Origin: Platycnemis pennipes
Taxonomy: Eukaryota; Arthropoda; Insecta; Odonata; Platycnemididae
Length of the DNA: 64,000 nt
Direction: 5' to 3'
Assembly: GCA_933228895.1 (NCBI GenBank)
Contig: OW121854.1
Span: forward strand, 13,147,131 to 13,211,130
Shown here: in pieces, positions 1 to 13,433 of the stretch
Layout: every line of letters starts with the position of its first letter
Numbering within the stretch: position 1 is the first letter of the stretch
Notes under the pieces: model-generated
Database searches by the model: none
What the model was told of the DNA's origin: nothing
Seen by the model: the letters and a program-made list of their open reading frames with translations, nothing else
Program-made: the position numbers and the translations under genes

Positions 1-9
1 GCAAAGTTA

Positions 10-28
10 AGAACACAAACATTGTTCT
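10..28. repeat. Short hairpin-type inverted repeat, agaaca N7 tgttct
   Basis: agaaca at 10-15 and tgttct at 23-28 are perfect reverse complements with a 7-base spacer. The element recurs in nearly every A and B monomer even though the spacer differs (caaacat in A, caaaaat in B). A frequent variant, agaact, shortens the stem by one pair. It could be a protein-binding dyad or a small cruciform, or simply a chance feature fixed by homogenisation. Confidence 0.7.
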
Positions 29-41
29 GAAATTATCTGCG

Positions 42-106
42 CTCGTATTTTCCTAAAAATAATTCTTAAAAAACATTGGATCACACCAAAATTGAACAAA
101 TACGAG
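42..106. repeat. 9-bp inverted repeat (dyad) inside type A monomer
   Basis: ctcgtattt at 42-50 is the exact reverse complement of aaatacgag at 98-106, separated by 47 bp. The two arms hold two of the monomer's three CpG sites (one in each arm); the third lies in the adjacent tgcgct. The arrangement recurs in type A monomers across the array, for example in those starting at 440 and 878. In type B the arms read ctactattt and aaatacgtg and no longer pair. Known: dyad symmetry and potential for non-B DNA are common in centromeric satellites. A function here is inference. Confidence 0.8.
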
Positions 107-147
107 TGATGGTAATGAAAAAAATTGGAAATAAAAAAATAATGGGT

Positions 148-293
148 GCCAAGTTAAGAACACAAAAATTGTTCTGAAATTATCTGCGCTACTATTTTCC
201 TGAAATAATTCTTAAAAAACATTGGATAAGACCAAATTTGAACAAATACGAGTGATGGTAATGAAAAAAATTGGAAATAAAAAAATAATGGGT
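148..293 (+). repeat. Monomer with type B core and type A right end (mosaic)
   Basis: This 146-bp monomer has the type B features gccaag at its start, aaaattg, gctactatttt, ggataagacc and aaatttg. It then carries the type A right arm tacgagtgatgg rather than the type B tacgtgtgatg. It is a clear example of the many A/B hybrid monomers. Full type B monomers with tacgtg occur at 586-731 and 1024-1169. The mosaicism suggests gene conversion or crossing over inside monomers. Confidence 0.85.
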
Positions 294-3200
294 GCCAAGT
301 TAAGAACACAAAAATTGTTCTGAAATTATCTGCGCTACTATTTTCCTGAAATAATTCTTAAAAAACATTGGATACGACCAAAATTAAACAAATACGTGTG
401 ATGTTAATGAAAAAAATTGGAAATCATAAAATGAAAGGTGCAAAGTTAACAACACAAACATTGTTCAGAAATTATCTGCGCTCGTATTTTCCTGAAATAA
501 TTATTAAAAAACATTGGATCAAACCAAAATTGAACAAATACGAGTGATGTTAATGAAAAAAATTGGAAATGAAAAAATAATGGGTGCCAAGATAAGAACA
601 CATAAATTGCTCTGAAATTATTTGCGCTACTATTTTCCTGAAATCATTCTTAACTAACATTGGATAAGACCAAATTTGATTAAATACGTGTGATTTTAAT
701 AAAAAAAATTGGAAATCATAAAATGAAAGGTGCAAAGTTAGGAACACAAAAATTGTTCTGAAATTATTTGCGCTACTAATTTCCTGAAATAATTCTTAAA
801 AAACATTGGATAAGACCAAATTTGAACCAATACGTGTGATGTTAATGAAAAAAATTGGAAATCATAAAATGAAAGGTGCAAAGTTAAGAACACAAACATT
901 GTTCTGAAATTATCTGCGCTCGTATTTTCCTGAAATAATTCATAGAAAACATTGGATAACCCCAAAATTGAACAAATACGAGTGATGGTAATGAACAAAA
1001 TTGGAAAAAAAAAATAATGGGTGCCAAATTAAGAACACAAAAATTGTTCTGAAATTATTTGCGCTACTATTTTCCTGAAAGAATTCCTAAAAAACATTGG
1101 ATAAGACCAAATTTGAGCAAATACGTATGATGTTAATGAAAAAAATTGGAAATCATAAAATGAAAGGTGCAAAGTTAAGAACTCAAACATTGTTCTGAAA
1201 TTATCTGCGCTCGTATTTTCCTGAAATAATTCATAAAAAACAAGGGATAACACCAACTTTGAACAAATACGTGTGAAGTTAATGAAAAAAATTGGAAATC
1301 ATAAAATGAAAGGTGCAAAGTTAAGAACACAAACATTGTTCTGAAATGATATGCGCTCGTATCTTCCTGAAATAATTCATAAAAAACATTGGATTACACT
1401 AAAACTGAACAGATACGAGTGATGGTAATGAAAAAAATTTGAATTAAAAAAATAATGGGTGCCAAGATAAGAACACAAAAATTGTTCTGAAATTATTTGC
1501 GCCTCTATTTTCCTGAAATAATTCTTAAAAAGCATTGCATAAGACAAAATTTGAACAAATACGTGTGATGTTAATGAAAAAAATTGGAAATCATAAAATG
1601 AAAGGTGCAAAGTTAAGAACTCAAACATTGTTCTGAAATTATCTGCGCTCGTATTTTCATGAAATAGTTCATAAAAAACAAGTGATAACACCAAATTTGA
1701 ACAAATACGTGTGAAGTTAATGAAAAAAATTGGAAATCATAAAATGAAAGGTGCAAAGTTAAGAACACAAACATTGTTCTGAAATGATCTGCGCTCGTAT
1801 CTTCCTGAAATAATTCATAAAAAACATTGGATCACACCAAATTTGAACAAATACGTGTGATGTTAATGAAAAAAATTGGAAATCACAAAATGAAAGGTGC
1901 AAAGTTAAGAACTCAAACATTGTTCTGAAATTATCTGCGCTCGTATTTTCCTGAAATAATTCATAAAAAACATTGCATTATACTAAAATTGAACAGATAC
2001 GAGTGACAGTAATGAAAAAAATTGGATTTAAAAAAATAATGGGTGCCAATTTAAGAACACAAAAATTGTTCTGAAAATATTTGCGCTACTATTTTCCTGA
2101 AATAATTCTTAACAAACATTGCATAAGACAAAATTTGAACAAATACGTGTGATGTTAATGAAAAAAATTGGAAATCATAAAATGAAAGGTGCAAAGTTAA
2201 GAACACAAAAATTGTTCTGAAATTATTTGCGCTACTATTTTCCTGAAATAATTCTTAAAAAACATTGGATAAGACCAAATTTGAACAAATACGAGTGATG
2301 GTAATGAAAAAAATTGGAAATAAAAAAGTAATGGGTGCCAAGTTAAGAACACAAAAATTGTTCTGAAATTATCTGCCCTACTATTTTCCTGAAATAATTC
2401 TTAAAAAACATTGGATAAGACCAAAATTGAACAAATACGTGTGATGTTAATGAAAAAAGTTGGAAATCATAAAATGAAAGGTGCAAAGTTAACAACACAA
2501 ACATTGTTCTGAAATTATCTGCGCTCGTATTTTCCTGAAATAATTTTTTAAAAACATTGGATCATTCCAAAATTGAACAAATACGACTAATAGTAATGAA
2601 AAAAATTGGAAATCATAAAATGAAAGGTGCAAAGGTAAGAACACTAACATTGTTCTGAAATTATTTGCGCTACTATTTTCCTGAAATAATTCTTAAAAAA
2701 CATTGGATAAGACCAAATTTGAACAAATACGTAAGATGTTAATGAAAAAAATTGGAAATCATAAAATAAAAGGTGCAAAGTTAGGAACACAAACATTGTT
2801 TTGAAATTATCTGCGCTCGTATTTTCCTGAAATAATTCTTAAAAACATTGGATCACACCAAAATTGAACTTATACGAGAGATGGTAATGAAAAAAATTGG
2901 AAATAAAAAAATAATGGGTGCCAAGTTAAGAACACAAACATTGTTCTGAAATTATCTGCGCTCGTATATTCCTTTAATAATTATTAAAAAACATTGGATC
3001 AAACCAAAATTGAACAAATACGAGTGATGTTAATGAAAAAAATTGGAAATGAAAAAATAATGGGTGCCAAGTTAAGAACACAAAAATTGTTCTGAAATTA
3101 TCTGCGCTACTATTTTACTGAAATAATTCATAAAAAACATTGGATAAGACCAAATTTGAACAAATACGTGTGATGTTAATGAAAAAAATTGGAAATCATA

Positions 3201-3879
3201 AAGTGAAAGGTGCAAAGTTAAGAACACAAATATTGTTCTGAAATTATCTGCGCTCGTATTTTCCTGAAATAATTCTTAAAAAACATTGGATCACACCAAA
3301 ATTGAACATATACGAGTGATGGTAATGAAAAAAATTGGAAATAAAAAAATAATGGGTGCCAAGTTAAGAACACAAAAATTGTTCTGAAATTATCTGCGCT
3401 ACTATTTTCCTGAAATAATTCTTAAAAAACATTGGATAAGACCAAAATTGAACAAATACGTGTGATGTTAATGAAAAAAGTTGGAAATCATAAAATGAAA
3501 GGTGCAAAGTTAACAACACAAACATTGTTCTGAAATTAATTGCGCTCGTATTTTCCTGAAACAATTTTTTAAAAAACATTGGATAAGACCAAATTTGAAC
3601 AAATACGTGTGATGTTAATGAAAAAAATTGGAAATCATAAAATGAAAGGTGCAAAGTTAAGAACACAAACATTGTTCTGAAATTATCTGCGCTCGTATTT
3701 TCCTTTAATAATTATTAAAAAACATTGAATCAAACAAAAATTGAACAAATACGAGTGATGTTAATGGAAAAAATTGGAAATGAAAAAATAATGGGTGCCA
3801 AGATAAGAACACAAAAATTGTTCTGAAATTATTTGCGCTACTATTTTCCTGAAATAATTCTTAACAAAAATTGGATAAG

Positions 3880-6800
3880 ACCAAATTTGAACAAACACGT
3901 GTGAAGTTTATGAAAAAAATTGGAAATCATAAAATGAATCGTGCAAAGTTAAGAACACAAACATTGTTCTGAAATGATCTGCGCTCGTATTTTCCTAAAA
4001 TAATTCATAAAAAACATTGGATTACACTAAAATTGAACAGATACGAGTGATGGTAATGAAAAAAATTGGAATTAAAAAAATAATGGGTGCCAAGATAAGA
4101 ACACAAAAATTGTTCTGAAATTATTTGCGCTACTATTTTCCTGAAATAATTCTTAAAAAACATTGGATAAAACAAAATTTAAACAAATTCGTGTAATGTT
4201 AATGAAAAAAATTGGAAATCATAAAATGAAAGGTGCAAAGTTAAGAACATAAACACTGTTCTGAAATTATTTTCGCTCGTATTTTCCTGAAATAATTCTT
4301 AAATAACATTGGATCACACCAAAATTGAACAAATACGAGTGATGGTAATGAAAAAAATTGGAAATAAAAAAATAATGGGTGCCAAGTTAAGAACACAAAA
4401 ATTGTTCCGAAAATATTTGCGCTACTACTTACTGAAATAATTCATTAAAAACATTGGATCACCCCAAAATTGAACAAATACGAGTGATGGTAATGAAAAA
4501 AATTGGAAATAAAAAAATAATGGGTGCCAAATTAAGAACACAAAAATTGTTCTGAAATTATTTTCGCTACTATTTTCCTGAAATAATTCCTAAAAAACAT
4601 TGGATAAGACCAAATTTGAACAAATACGTGTGATGTTAATGAAAAAAATTGGAAATCATAAAATGAAAGGTGCAAAGTTAAGAACTCAAACATTGTTCTG
4701 AAATTATCTGCGCTCGTATTTTCCTGAAATAATTCATAAAAAACATTGGATAACACCAAATTTGAACAAATACGTGTGATGTTAATGAAAAAAATTGGAA
4801 ATCATAAAATGAAAGGTGCAAAGTTAAGAACACAAACATTGTTCTGAAATGATCTGCGCTCGTATTTTCCTGAAATAATTCATAAAAAACATTGGATTAC
4901 ACTAAAATTGAACAGATACGAGTGATGGTAATGAAAAAAATTGGAATTAAAAAAATAATGGGTGCCAATTTAAGAACACAAAAATTGTTCTGAAATTATT
5001 TGTGCTACTATTTTCCTGAAATAATTCTTAACAAACATTGGATAAGACCAAATTTGAACAAATACGTGTGATGTTAATGAAAAAAATTGGAAATCATAAT
5101 TGAAAGGTGCAAAGTTAAGAACACAAACATTGTTCTGAAATTATCTGAGCTCGTATTTTCCTGAAATAGTTCTTAAAAAACATTGGATCACACCAAAATT
5201 GAACAAATACGAGTGATGGTAATGAAAAAAATTGGAAATAAAAAAATAATGGGTGCCAAGTTAAGAACACAAACATTGTTCTGAAATTATCTGCGCTCGT
5301 ATTTTCCTGAAAAAATTCATAAAAAAACATTGGATCACACCAAACTTGAACAAATACAAGAGATGGTAATGAAAAAAATTGGAAATCATTAAATGAAAGG
5401 TGCAATGTTAAGAACACAAACATTGTTATGAAATTATCTGAGCTCGTTTTTTCCTGAAATAATTCATAAAAAACATTGGATCACACCAAAATTGAACAAA
5501 TACGAGTGATGGTAATGAAAAAAATTGGAAATCATAAAATGAAAGGTGCAAAGTTAAGAACACAAAAATTGTTCTGAAATTATCTGCGCTACTATTTTCC
5601 TGAAATAATTCTTAAAAAACATTGGATAAGACCAAATTTGAACAAATACGAGTGATGGTAATGAAAAAAATTGGAAATAAAAAAATAATTTGTGCCACGT
5701 TAAGAACACAAAAATTGTTCTGAAATTATCTGCGCTACTATTTTCCTGAAATAATTCTTAAAAAACATTGAATAAGACCAAAATTGAACAAATACGTGTG
5801 ATGTTAATGAAAAAAATTGGAAATCATAAAATGAAAGATGCAAAGTTAAGAATACAAACATTGTTCTGAAATTATTTGCGCTCGTATTTTCCTTAAATAA
5901 TTATTAAAAAACATTGGATCACACCAAAATTGAACAAATACGAGTGATGTTAATGAAAAAAATTGGAAATAAAGAAATAATGGGTGCCAAGATAAGAACA
6001 CAAAAATTGTTCTGAAATTATCTGCGCTACTATTTTCCTGAAATAATTCTTAACAAACATTGGATAAGACCAAATTTGAACAAATACGTGTGATTTTAAT
6101 AAAAAAAATTGGAAATCATAAAATGAAAGGTGCAAAGTTAAGAACACAAAAATTGTTCTGAAATTATTTGCGCTACTATTTTCCTGAAATAATTCTTAAA
6201 AAACATTGGATAAGACCAAATTTGAACCAATACGTGTGATGTTAATGAAAAAAATTGGAAATCATAAAATGAAAGGTGCAAAGTTAAGACCACAAACCAT
6301 GTTCTGAAATTATCAGCGCTCGTATTTTCCTGAAATAATTCATTAAAAACATTGGATCACACCAAAATTGAACAAATACGAGTGATGGTAATGAAAAAAA
6401 TTGGAAATAAAAAAATAATGGGTGCCAAATTAAGGACACAAAAATTGTTCTGAAATTATTTGCGCTACTATTTTCCCGAAATAATTCCTAAAAAAACATT
6501 GGATAAGACCAAATTTGAACAAATACGTGTAATGTTAATGAAAAAAATTGGAAATCATAAAATGAAAGGTGCAAATTTAAGAACACAAACATTGTTCTGA
6601 AATTATCTGCGCTCGTATTTTCCAGAAATAATTTTTAAAAAACATTGGATCATTCCAAAATTGAACAAATACGACTAATGGTAATGAAAAAAATTGGAAA
6701 TCATAAAATGAAAGGTGCAAAGGTAAGAACACTAACATTGTTCTGAAATTATTTGTGCTACTATTTTCCTGAAATAATTCTTAAAAAACATTGGATAAGA

Positions 6801-7740
6801 CCAAATTTGAACAAATACGTGTAATGTTAATGAAAAAAATAGGAAATCATAAAATAAAAGGTGCAAAGTTAGGAACACAAACATTGTTTTGAAATTATCT
6901 GCGCTCGTATTTTCCTGAAATAATTCTTAAAAACATTGGATCACACCAAAATTGAACAAATACGAGAGATGGTAATGAAAAAAATTGGAAATAAAAAAAT
7001 AATGGGTGCCAATTTAAAAACACAAAAATTGTTCTGAAATTATTTGCGCTACTATTTTCCTGAAATAATTCTTAAAAAACAATGGATAAGACCAAATTTG
7101 AACAAATACGAGTGATGGTAATGAAAAAAATTGGAAATAAAAAATAATGGGTGCCAAGTTAAGAACACAAAAATTGTTCTGAAATTATCTGCGCTACTAT
7201 TTTCCTGAAATAATTCATAAAAAACATTGGATAAGACCAAATTTGAACAAATACGTGTGATGTTAATAAAAAAAATTGGAAATCATAAAGTGAAAGGTGC
7301 AAAGTTAAGAACACAAACATTGTTCTGAAATTATCTGCGCTCGTATTTTCCTGAAATAATTCTTAAAAAACATTGGATCACACCAAAATTGAACTTATAC
7401 GAGTGATGGTAATGAAAAAAATTGGAAATAAAAAAATAATGGGTGCCAAGTTAAGAACACAAAAATTGTTCTGCAATTATCTGCGGTACTATTTTCCTGA
7501 AATAATTCTTAAAAAACATTGGATAAGACCAAATTTGAACAAATACGTGTGATGGTAATGAAAAAAATTGGAAAAAAAAAATAATGGGTGCCAAGTTAAG
7601 AACTCAAAAATGGTTCTGAATTTATCTGTGCTACTATTTTCCTGAAATAATTCTTAAAAAACATTGGATAAGACCAAATTTGAACAAATACGTGTGATGT
7701 TAATGAAAAAAATTGGAAATCATAAAATGAAAGGTGCAAA
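3880..7740. repeat. Older, diverged copy of the main higher-order unit
   Basis: This block aligns with 9570-13430 at an offset of about 5691-5693 bp (39 monomers). Shared markers include cacgtgtgaagtttatg with gaatcgtgc near 3895-3940 and the ttccgaaaat monomer at 4405. Relative to this copy, the 9.6-13.4 kb copy lacks two monomers (source about 5750-6040, junction near 11445) and gains two near 12000-12240 that contain ggacagatacggg. It differs from the right-hand copies at many more sites than those copies differ among themselves, so it is probably the oldest surviving version. Confidence 0.8.
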
Positions 7741-10700
7741 GTTAAGAACTCAAACATTGTTCTGAAATTATCTGCGCTCGTATTTTCATGAAATAATTCA
7801 TAAAAAACAAGGGATAACACCAAATTTGAACAAATACGTGTGAAGTTAATGAAAAAAATTGGAAATCATAAAATGAAAGGTGCAAAGTTAAGAACACAAA
7901 CATTGTTCTGAAATGATCTGCGCTCGTATCTTCCTGAAATAATTCATAAAAAACATTGGATCACACCAAAATTGAACAAATACCAGTGATGGTAATGAAA
8001 AAAATTGGAAATAAAAAAATAATGGGTGCCAAGTTAAGAACACAAAAATTGTTCTGAAATTATTTGCGCTACTATTTTCCTGAAATAATTCTTAAAAAAC
8101 ATTGGATAAGACCAAAATTGAACAAATACGAGTGATGGTAATGAAAAAAATTGGAAATAAAAAAGTAATGGGTGCCAAGTTAAGAACACAAAAATTGTTC
8201 TGAAATTATCTGCGCTACTATTTTCCTGAAATAATTCTTAAAAAACATTGGATAAGACCAAAATTGAACAAATACGTGTGATGTTAATGAAAAAAGTTGG
8301 AAATCATAAAATGAAAGGTGCAAAGTTAACAACACAAACATTGTTCTGAAATTATCTGCGCTCGTATTTTCCTGAAATAATTTTTAAAAAACATTGGATC
8401 ATTCCAAAATTGAACAAATACGACTAATAGTAATGAAAAAAATTGGAAATCATAAAATGAAAGGTTCAAAGGTAAAAACACTAACATTGTTCTGAAATTA
8501 TTTGCGCTACTATTTTCCTGAAATAATTCTTAAAAAACATTGGATAAGACCAAATTTGAACAAATACGTGTGATGTTAATGAAAAAAATTGGAAATCATA
8601 AAATAAAAGGTGCAAAGTTAGGAACACAAACATTGTTTTGAAATTATCTGCGCTCGTATTTTCCTGAAATAATTCTTAAAAACATTGGATCACACCAAAA
8701 TTGAACTTATACGAGAGATGGTAATGAAAAAAATTGGAAATAAAAAAATAATGGGTGCCAAGTTAAGAACACAAACATTGTTCTGAAATTATCTGCGCTC
8801 GTATTTTCCTTTAATAATTATTAAAAAACATTGGATCAAACCAAAATTGAACAAATACGAGTGATGTTAATGAAAAAAATTGGAAATGAAAAAATAATGG
8901 GTGCCAAGTTAAGAACACAAAAATTGTTCTGAAATTATTTGCGCTACTATTTTCCTGAAATAATTCTTAACAAACATTGGATAAGACCAAATTTGAACAA
9001 ATACGTGTGATTTTTATAAAAAAAAATTGTAAATCATAAAATGAAAGGTGCAAAGTTAAGAACACAAAAATTGTTCTGAAATTATTTGCGCTACTATTTT
9101 CCTGACATAATTCTTAAAAAACATTGGATAAGACCAAATTTGAACCAATACGAGTGAAGGTAATGAAAAAAATTGGAAATAAAAAAATAATGGGTGCCAA
9201 GTTAAGAACACAAAAATTGTTCCGAAAATATTTGCTCTACTACTTACTGAAATAATTCATTAAAAACATTGGATCACCCCAAAATTGAACAAATACGAGT
9301 GATGGTAATGAAAAAAATTGGAAAAATAAAAAAATAATGGGTGCCAAATTAAGAACACAAAAATTGTTCTGAAATTATTTTCGCTACTATTTTCCTGAAA
9401 TAATTCCTAAAAAACATTGGAAAAGACGAAAATTTGAACAAATACGTGTGATGTTAATGAAAAAAATTGGAAATCATAAAATGAAAGGTGCAAAGTTAAG
9501 AACTCAAACATTGTTCTGAAATTATCTGCGCTCGTATTTTCCTGAAATAATTCATAAAAAACGTTGGATAACACCAAATTTGAACAAACACGTGTGAAGT
9601 TTATGAAAAAAATTGGAAATCATAAAATGAATCGTGCAAAGTTAAGAACACAAACATTGTTCTGAAATGATCTGCGCTCGTATTTTCCTGAAATAATTCA
9701 TAAAAAACATTGGATTACACTAAAATTGAACAGATACGAGTGATGGTAATGAAAAAAATTGGAATTAAAAAAATAATGGGTGCCAAGATAAGAACACAAA
9801 AATTGTTCTGAAATTATTTGCGCTACTATTTTCCTGAAATAATTCTTAAAAAACATTGGATAAAACAAAATTTAAACAAATTCGTGTAATGTTAATGAAA
9901 AAAATTGGAAATCATAAAATGAAAGGTGCAAAGTTAAGAACATAAACACTGTTCTGAAATTATTTTCGCTCGTATTTTCCTGAAATAATTCTTAAAAAAC
10001 ATTGGATCACACCAAAATTGAACAAATACGAGTGATGGTAATGAAAAAAATTGGAAATAAAAAATAATGGGTGCCAAGTTAAGAACACAAAAATTGTTCC
10101 GAAAATATTTGCGCTACTACTTACTGAAATAATTCATTAAAAACATTGGATCACCCCAAAATTGAACAAATACGAGTGATGGTAATGAAAAAAATTGGAA
10201 ATAAAAAAATAATGGGTGCCAAATTAAGAACACAAAAATTGTTCTGAAATTATTTTCGCTACTATTTTCCTGAAATAATTCCTAAAAAACATTGGATAAG
10301 ACCAAATTTGAACAAATACGTGTGATGTTAATGAAAAAAATTGGAAATCATAAAATGAAAGGTACAAAGTTAAGAACTCAAACATTGTTCTGAAATTATC
10401 TGCGCACGTATTTTCCTGAAATAATTCATAAAAAACATTGGATAACACCAAATTTGAACAAATACGTGTGATGTTAATGAAAAAAATTGGAAATCATAAA
10501 ATGAAAGGTGCTAAGTTGAGAACACAAACATTGTTCTGAAATGATCTGCGCTCGTATTTTCCTGAAATAATTCATAAAAAACATTGGATTACACTAAAAT
10601 TGAACAGATACGAGTGATGGTAATGAAAAAAATTGGAATTAAAAAAATAATGGGTGCCAATTTAAGAACACAAAAATTGTTCTGAAATTATTTGTGCTAC

Positions 10701-13433
10701 TATTTTCCTGAAATAATTCTTAACAAACATTGGATAAGACCAAATTTGAACAAATACGTGTGATGTTAATGAAAAAAATTGGAAATCATAAAATGAAAGG
10801 TGCAAAGTTAAGAACACAAACATTGTTCTGAAATTATCTGAGCTCGTATTTTCCTGAAATAGTTCTTAAAAAACATTGGATCACACCAAAATTGAACAAA
10901 TACGAGTGATGGTAATGAAAAAAATTGGAAATAAAAAAATAATGGGTGCCAAGTTAAGAACACAAACATTGTTCTGAAATTATCTGCGCTCGTATTTTCC
11001 TGAAAAAATTCATAAAAAAACATTGGATCACACCAAACTTGAACAAATACAAGAGATGGTAATGAAAAAAATTGGAAATCATAAAATGAAAGGTGCAATG
11101 TTAAGAACAAAAACATTGTTCTGAAATTATCTGAGCTCGTATTTTCCTGAAATAATTCACAAAAAACATTGGATCACACCAAAATTGAACAAATACGAGT
11201 GATGGTAATGAAAAAAATTGGAAATCATAAAATGAAAGGTGCAAAGTTAAGAACACAAAAATTGTTCTGAAATTATCTGCGCTACTATTTTCCTGAAATA
11301 ATTATTAAAAAACATTGGATAAGACCAAATTTGAACAAATACGAGTGATGGTAATGAAAAAAATTGGAAATAAAAAAATAATGGGTGCCACGTTAAGAAC
11401 ACAAAAATTGTTCTGAAATTATCTGCGCTACTATTTTCCTGAAATAATTCTTAACAAACATTGGATAAGACCAAATTTGAACAAATACGTGTGATTTTAA
11501 TAAAAAAAATTGGAAATCATAAAATGAAAGGTGCAAAGTTAAGAACACAAAAATTGTTCTGAAATTATTTGCGCTACTATTTTCCTGAAATAATTCTTAA
11601 AAAACATTGGATAAGACCAAATTTGAACCAATACGTGTGATGTTAATGAAAAAAATTGGAAATCATAAAATGAAAGGTGCAAAGTTAAGACCACAAACAT
11701 TGTTCTGAAATTATCAGCGCTCGTATTTTCCTGAAATAATTCATTAAAAACATTGGATCACACCAAAATTGAACAAATACGAGTGATGGTAATGAAAAAA
11801 ATTGGAAATAAAAAAATAATGGGTGCCAAATTAAGAACACAAAAATTGTTCTGAAATTATTTGCGCAACTATTTTCCCGAAATAATTCCTAAAAAACATT
11901 GGATAAGACCAAATTTGAACAAATACGTGTGATGTTAATGAAAAAAATTGGAAATCATAAAATTAAAGGTGCAAAGTTAAGAACTCAAACATTGTTCTGA
12001 AATTATTTGCGCTACTATTTTCCTGAAATAATTCATAAAAAAAATTGGATTACACTAAAATTGGACAGATACGGGTGATGGTAATGAAAAAAATTGGAAT
12101 TAAAAAAATAATGGGTGCCAAATTAAGAACACAAAAATTGTTCTGAAATTATTTTCGCTACTATTTTCCTGAAATAATTCCTAAAAAACATTGGATAAGA
12201 CCAAATTTGAACAAATACGTGTGATGTTAATGAAAAAAATTGGAAATCATAAAATGAAAGGTGCAAATTTAAGAACACAAACATTGTTCTGAAATTATCT
12301 GCGCTCGTATTTTCCTGAAATAATTTTTAAAAAACATTGGATCATTCCAAAATTGAACAAATACGACTAATGGTAATGAAAAAAATTGGAAATCATAAAA
12401 TGAAAGGTGCAAAGGTAAGAACACTAACATTGTTCTGAAATTATTTGCGCTACTATTTTCCTGAAATAATTCTTAAAAAACATTGGATAAGACCAAATTT
12501 GAACAAATACGTGTGATGTTAATGAAAAAAATTGGAAATCATAAAATAAAAGGTGCTAAGTTAGGAACACAAACATTGTTTTGAAATTATCTGCGCTCGT
12601 ATTTTCCTGAAATAATTCTTAAAAACATTGGATCACACCAAAATTGAACAAATACGAGAGATGGTAATGAAAAAAATTGGAAATAAAAAATAATGGGTGC
12701 CAATTTAAGAATACAAAAATTGTTCTGAAATTATTTGCGCTACTATTTTCCTGAAATAATTCTTAAAAAACAATGGATAAGACCAAATTTGAACAAATAC
12801 GAGTGATGGTAATGAAAAAAATTGGAAATAAAAAATAATGGGTGCCAAGTTAAGAACACAAAAATTGTTCTGAAATTATCTGCGCTACTATTTTCCTGAA
12901 ATAATTCATAAAAAACATTGGATAAGACCAAATTTGAACAAATACGTGTGATGTTAATGAAAAAAATTGGAAATCATAAAGTGAAAGGTGCAAAGTTAAG
13001 AACACAAACATTGTTCTGAAATTATCTGCGCTCGTATTTTCCTGAAATAATTCTTAAAAAACATTGGATCACACCAAAATTGAACTTATACGAGTGATGG
13101 TAATGAAAAAAATTGGAAATAAAAAAATAATGAGTGCCAAGTTAAGAACACAAAAATTGTTCTGCAATTATCTGCGCTACTATTTTCCTGAAATAATTCT
13201 TAAAAAACATTGGATAAGACCAAATTTGAACAAATACGTGTGATGGTAATGAAAAAAATTGGAAAAAAAATATAATGGGTGCCAAGTTAAGAACTCAAAA
13301 ATTGTTCTGAATTTATCTGTGCTACTATTTTCCTGAAATAATTCTTAAAAAAACATTGGATAAGACCAAATTTGAACAAATACGTGTGATGTTAATGAAA
13401 AAAATTGGAAATCATAAAATGAAAGGTGCAAAG
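6723..13433. repeat. 46-monomer tandem segmental duplication, copy 1
   Basis: This 6711-bp block is followed directly by a near-identical copy. It starts at the marker gcaaaggtaagaacactaac combined with atttgtgctac and the rare aataggaaatcat. Copy 2 reproduces rare variants such as ggaaaaataaaaaaataatgg (9320 and 16031) and ggaaaaaaaatataatgg (13261 and 19972). The exact edge cannot be placed better than the shared 41 bp at about 13393-13433. Confidence 0.88.

Larger units (their letters stand above)
1..147 (+). repeat. Representative type A monomer
   Basis: This first repeat is a 147-bp type A monomer. It begins gcaaagttaag, has aacattg at 19-25, tgcgctcgtatttt at 38-51, ggatcacacc at 78-87 and aaatacgag at 98-106. 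It ends in the A-rich junction ggaaataaaaaaataatgggt that leads into a type B start (gccaag). The start point is a convention chosen for counting. The junction variant upstream and the gca/gcc start downstream are tightly linked, so the natural boundary may lie a few tens of bases earlier. Confidence 0.9.
1..3880. repeat. Left, less regular part of the array
   Basis: About 26 monomers of mixed A, B and hybrid type. Order is less predictable than further right. Part of it, about 2200-3060, matches 8040-8900 at an offset of about 5836 bp (40 monomers), including the marker gtaatgggtgcc at 2329 and gcaaaggtaag at 2629. Single-copy-looking variants include gaaatgatatgcgctcg near 1345. No gene or other element is visible. 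Confidence 0.8.

Noticed and set aside
10..28. Steroid-receptor response element (AGAACA N3 TGTTCT)
   Set aside because: The half-sites match, but the spacer is 7 bases, not 3, so it does not fit the receptor-dimer site.
4260..4290. CENP-B box (TTCG NNNN A NN CGGG) near ttttcgctcgtatt
   Set aside because: Only the first TTCG matches; the required A and CGGG are missing here and in the other monomers I checked.
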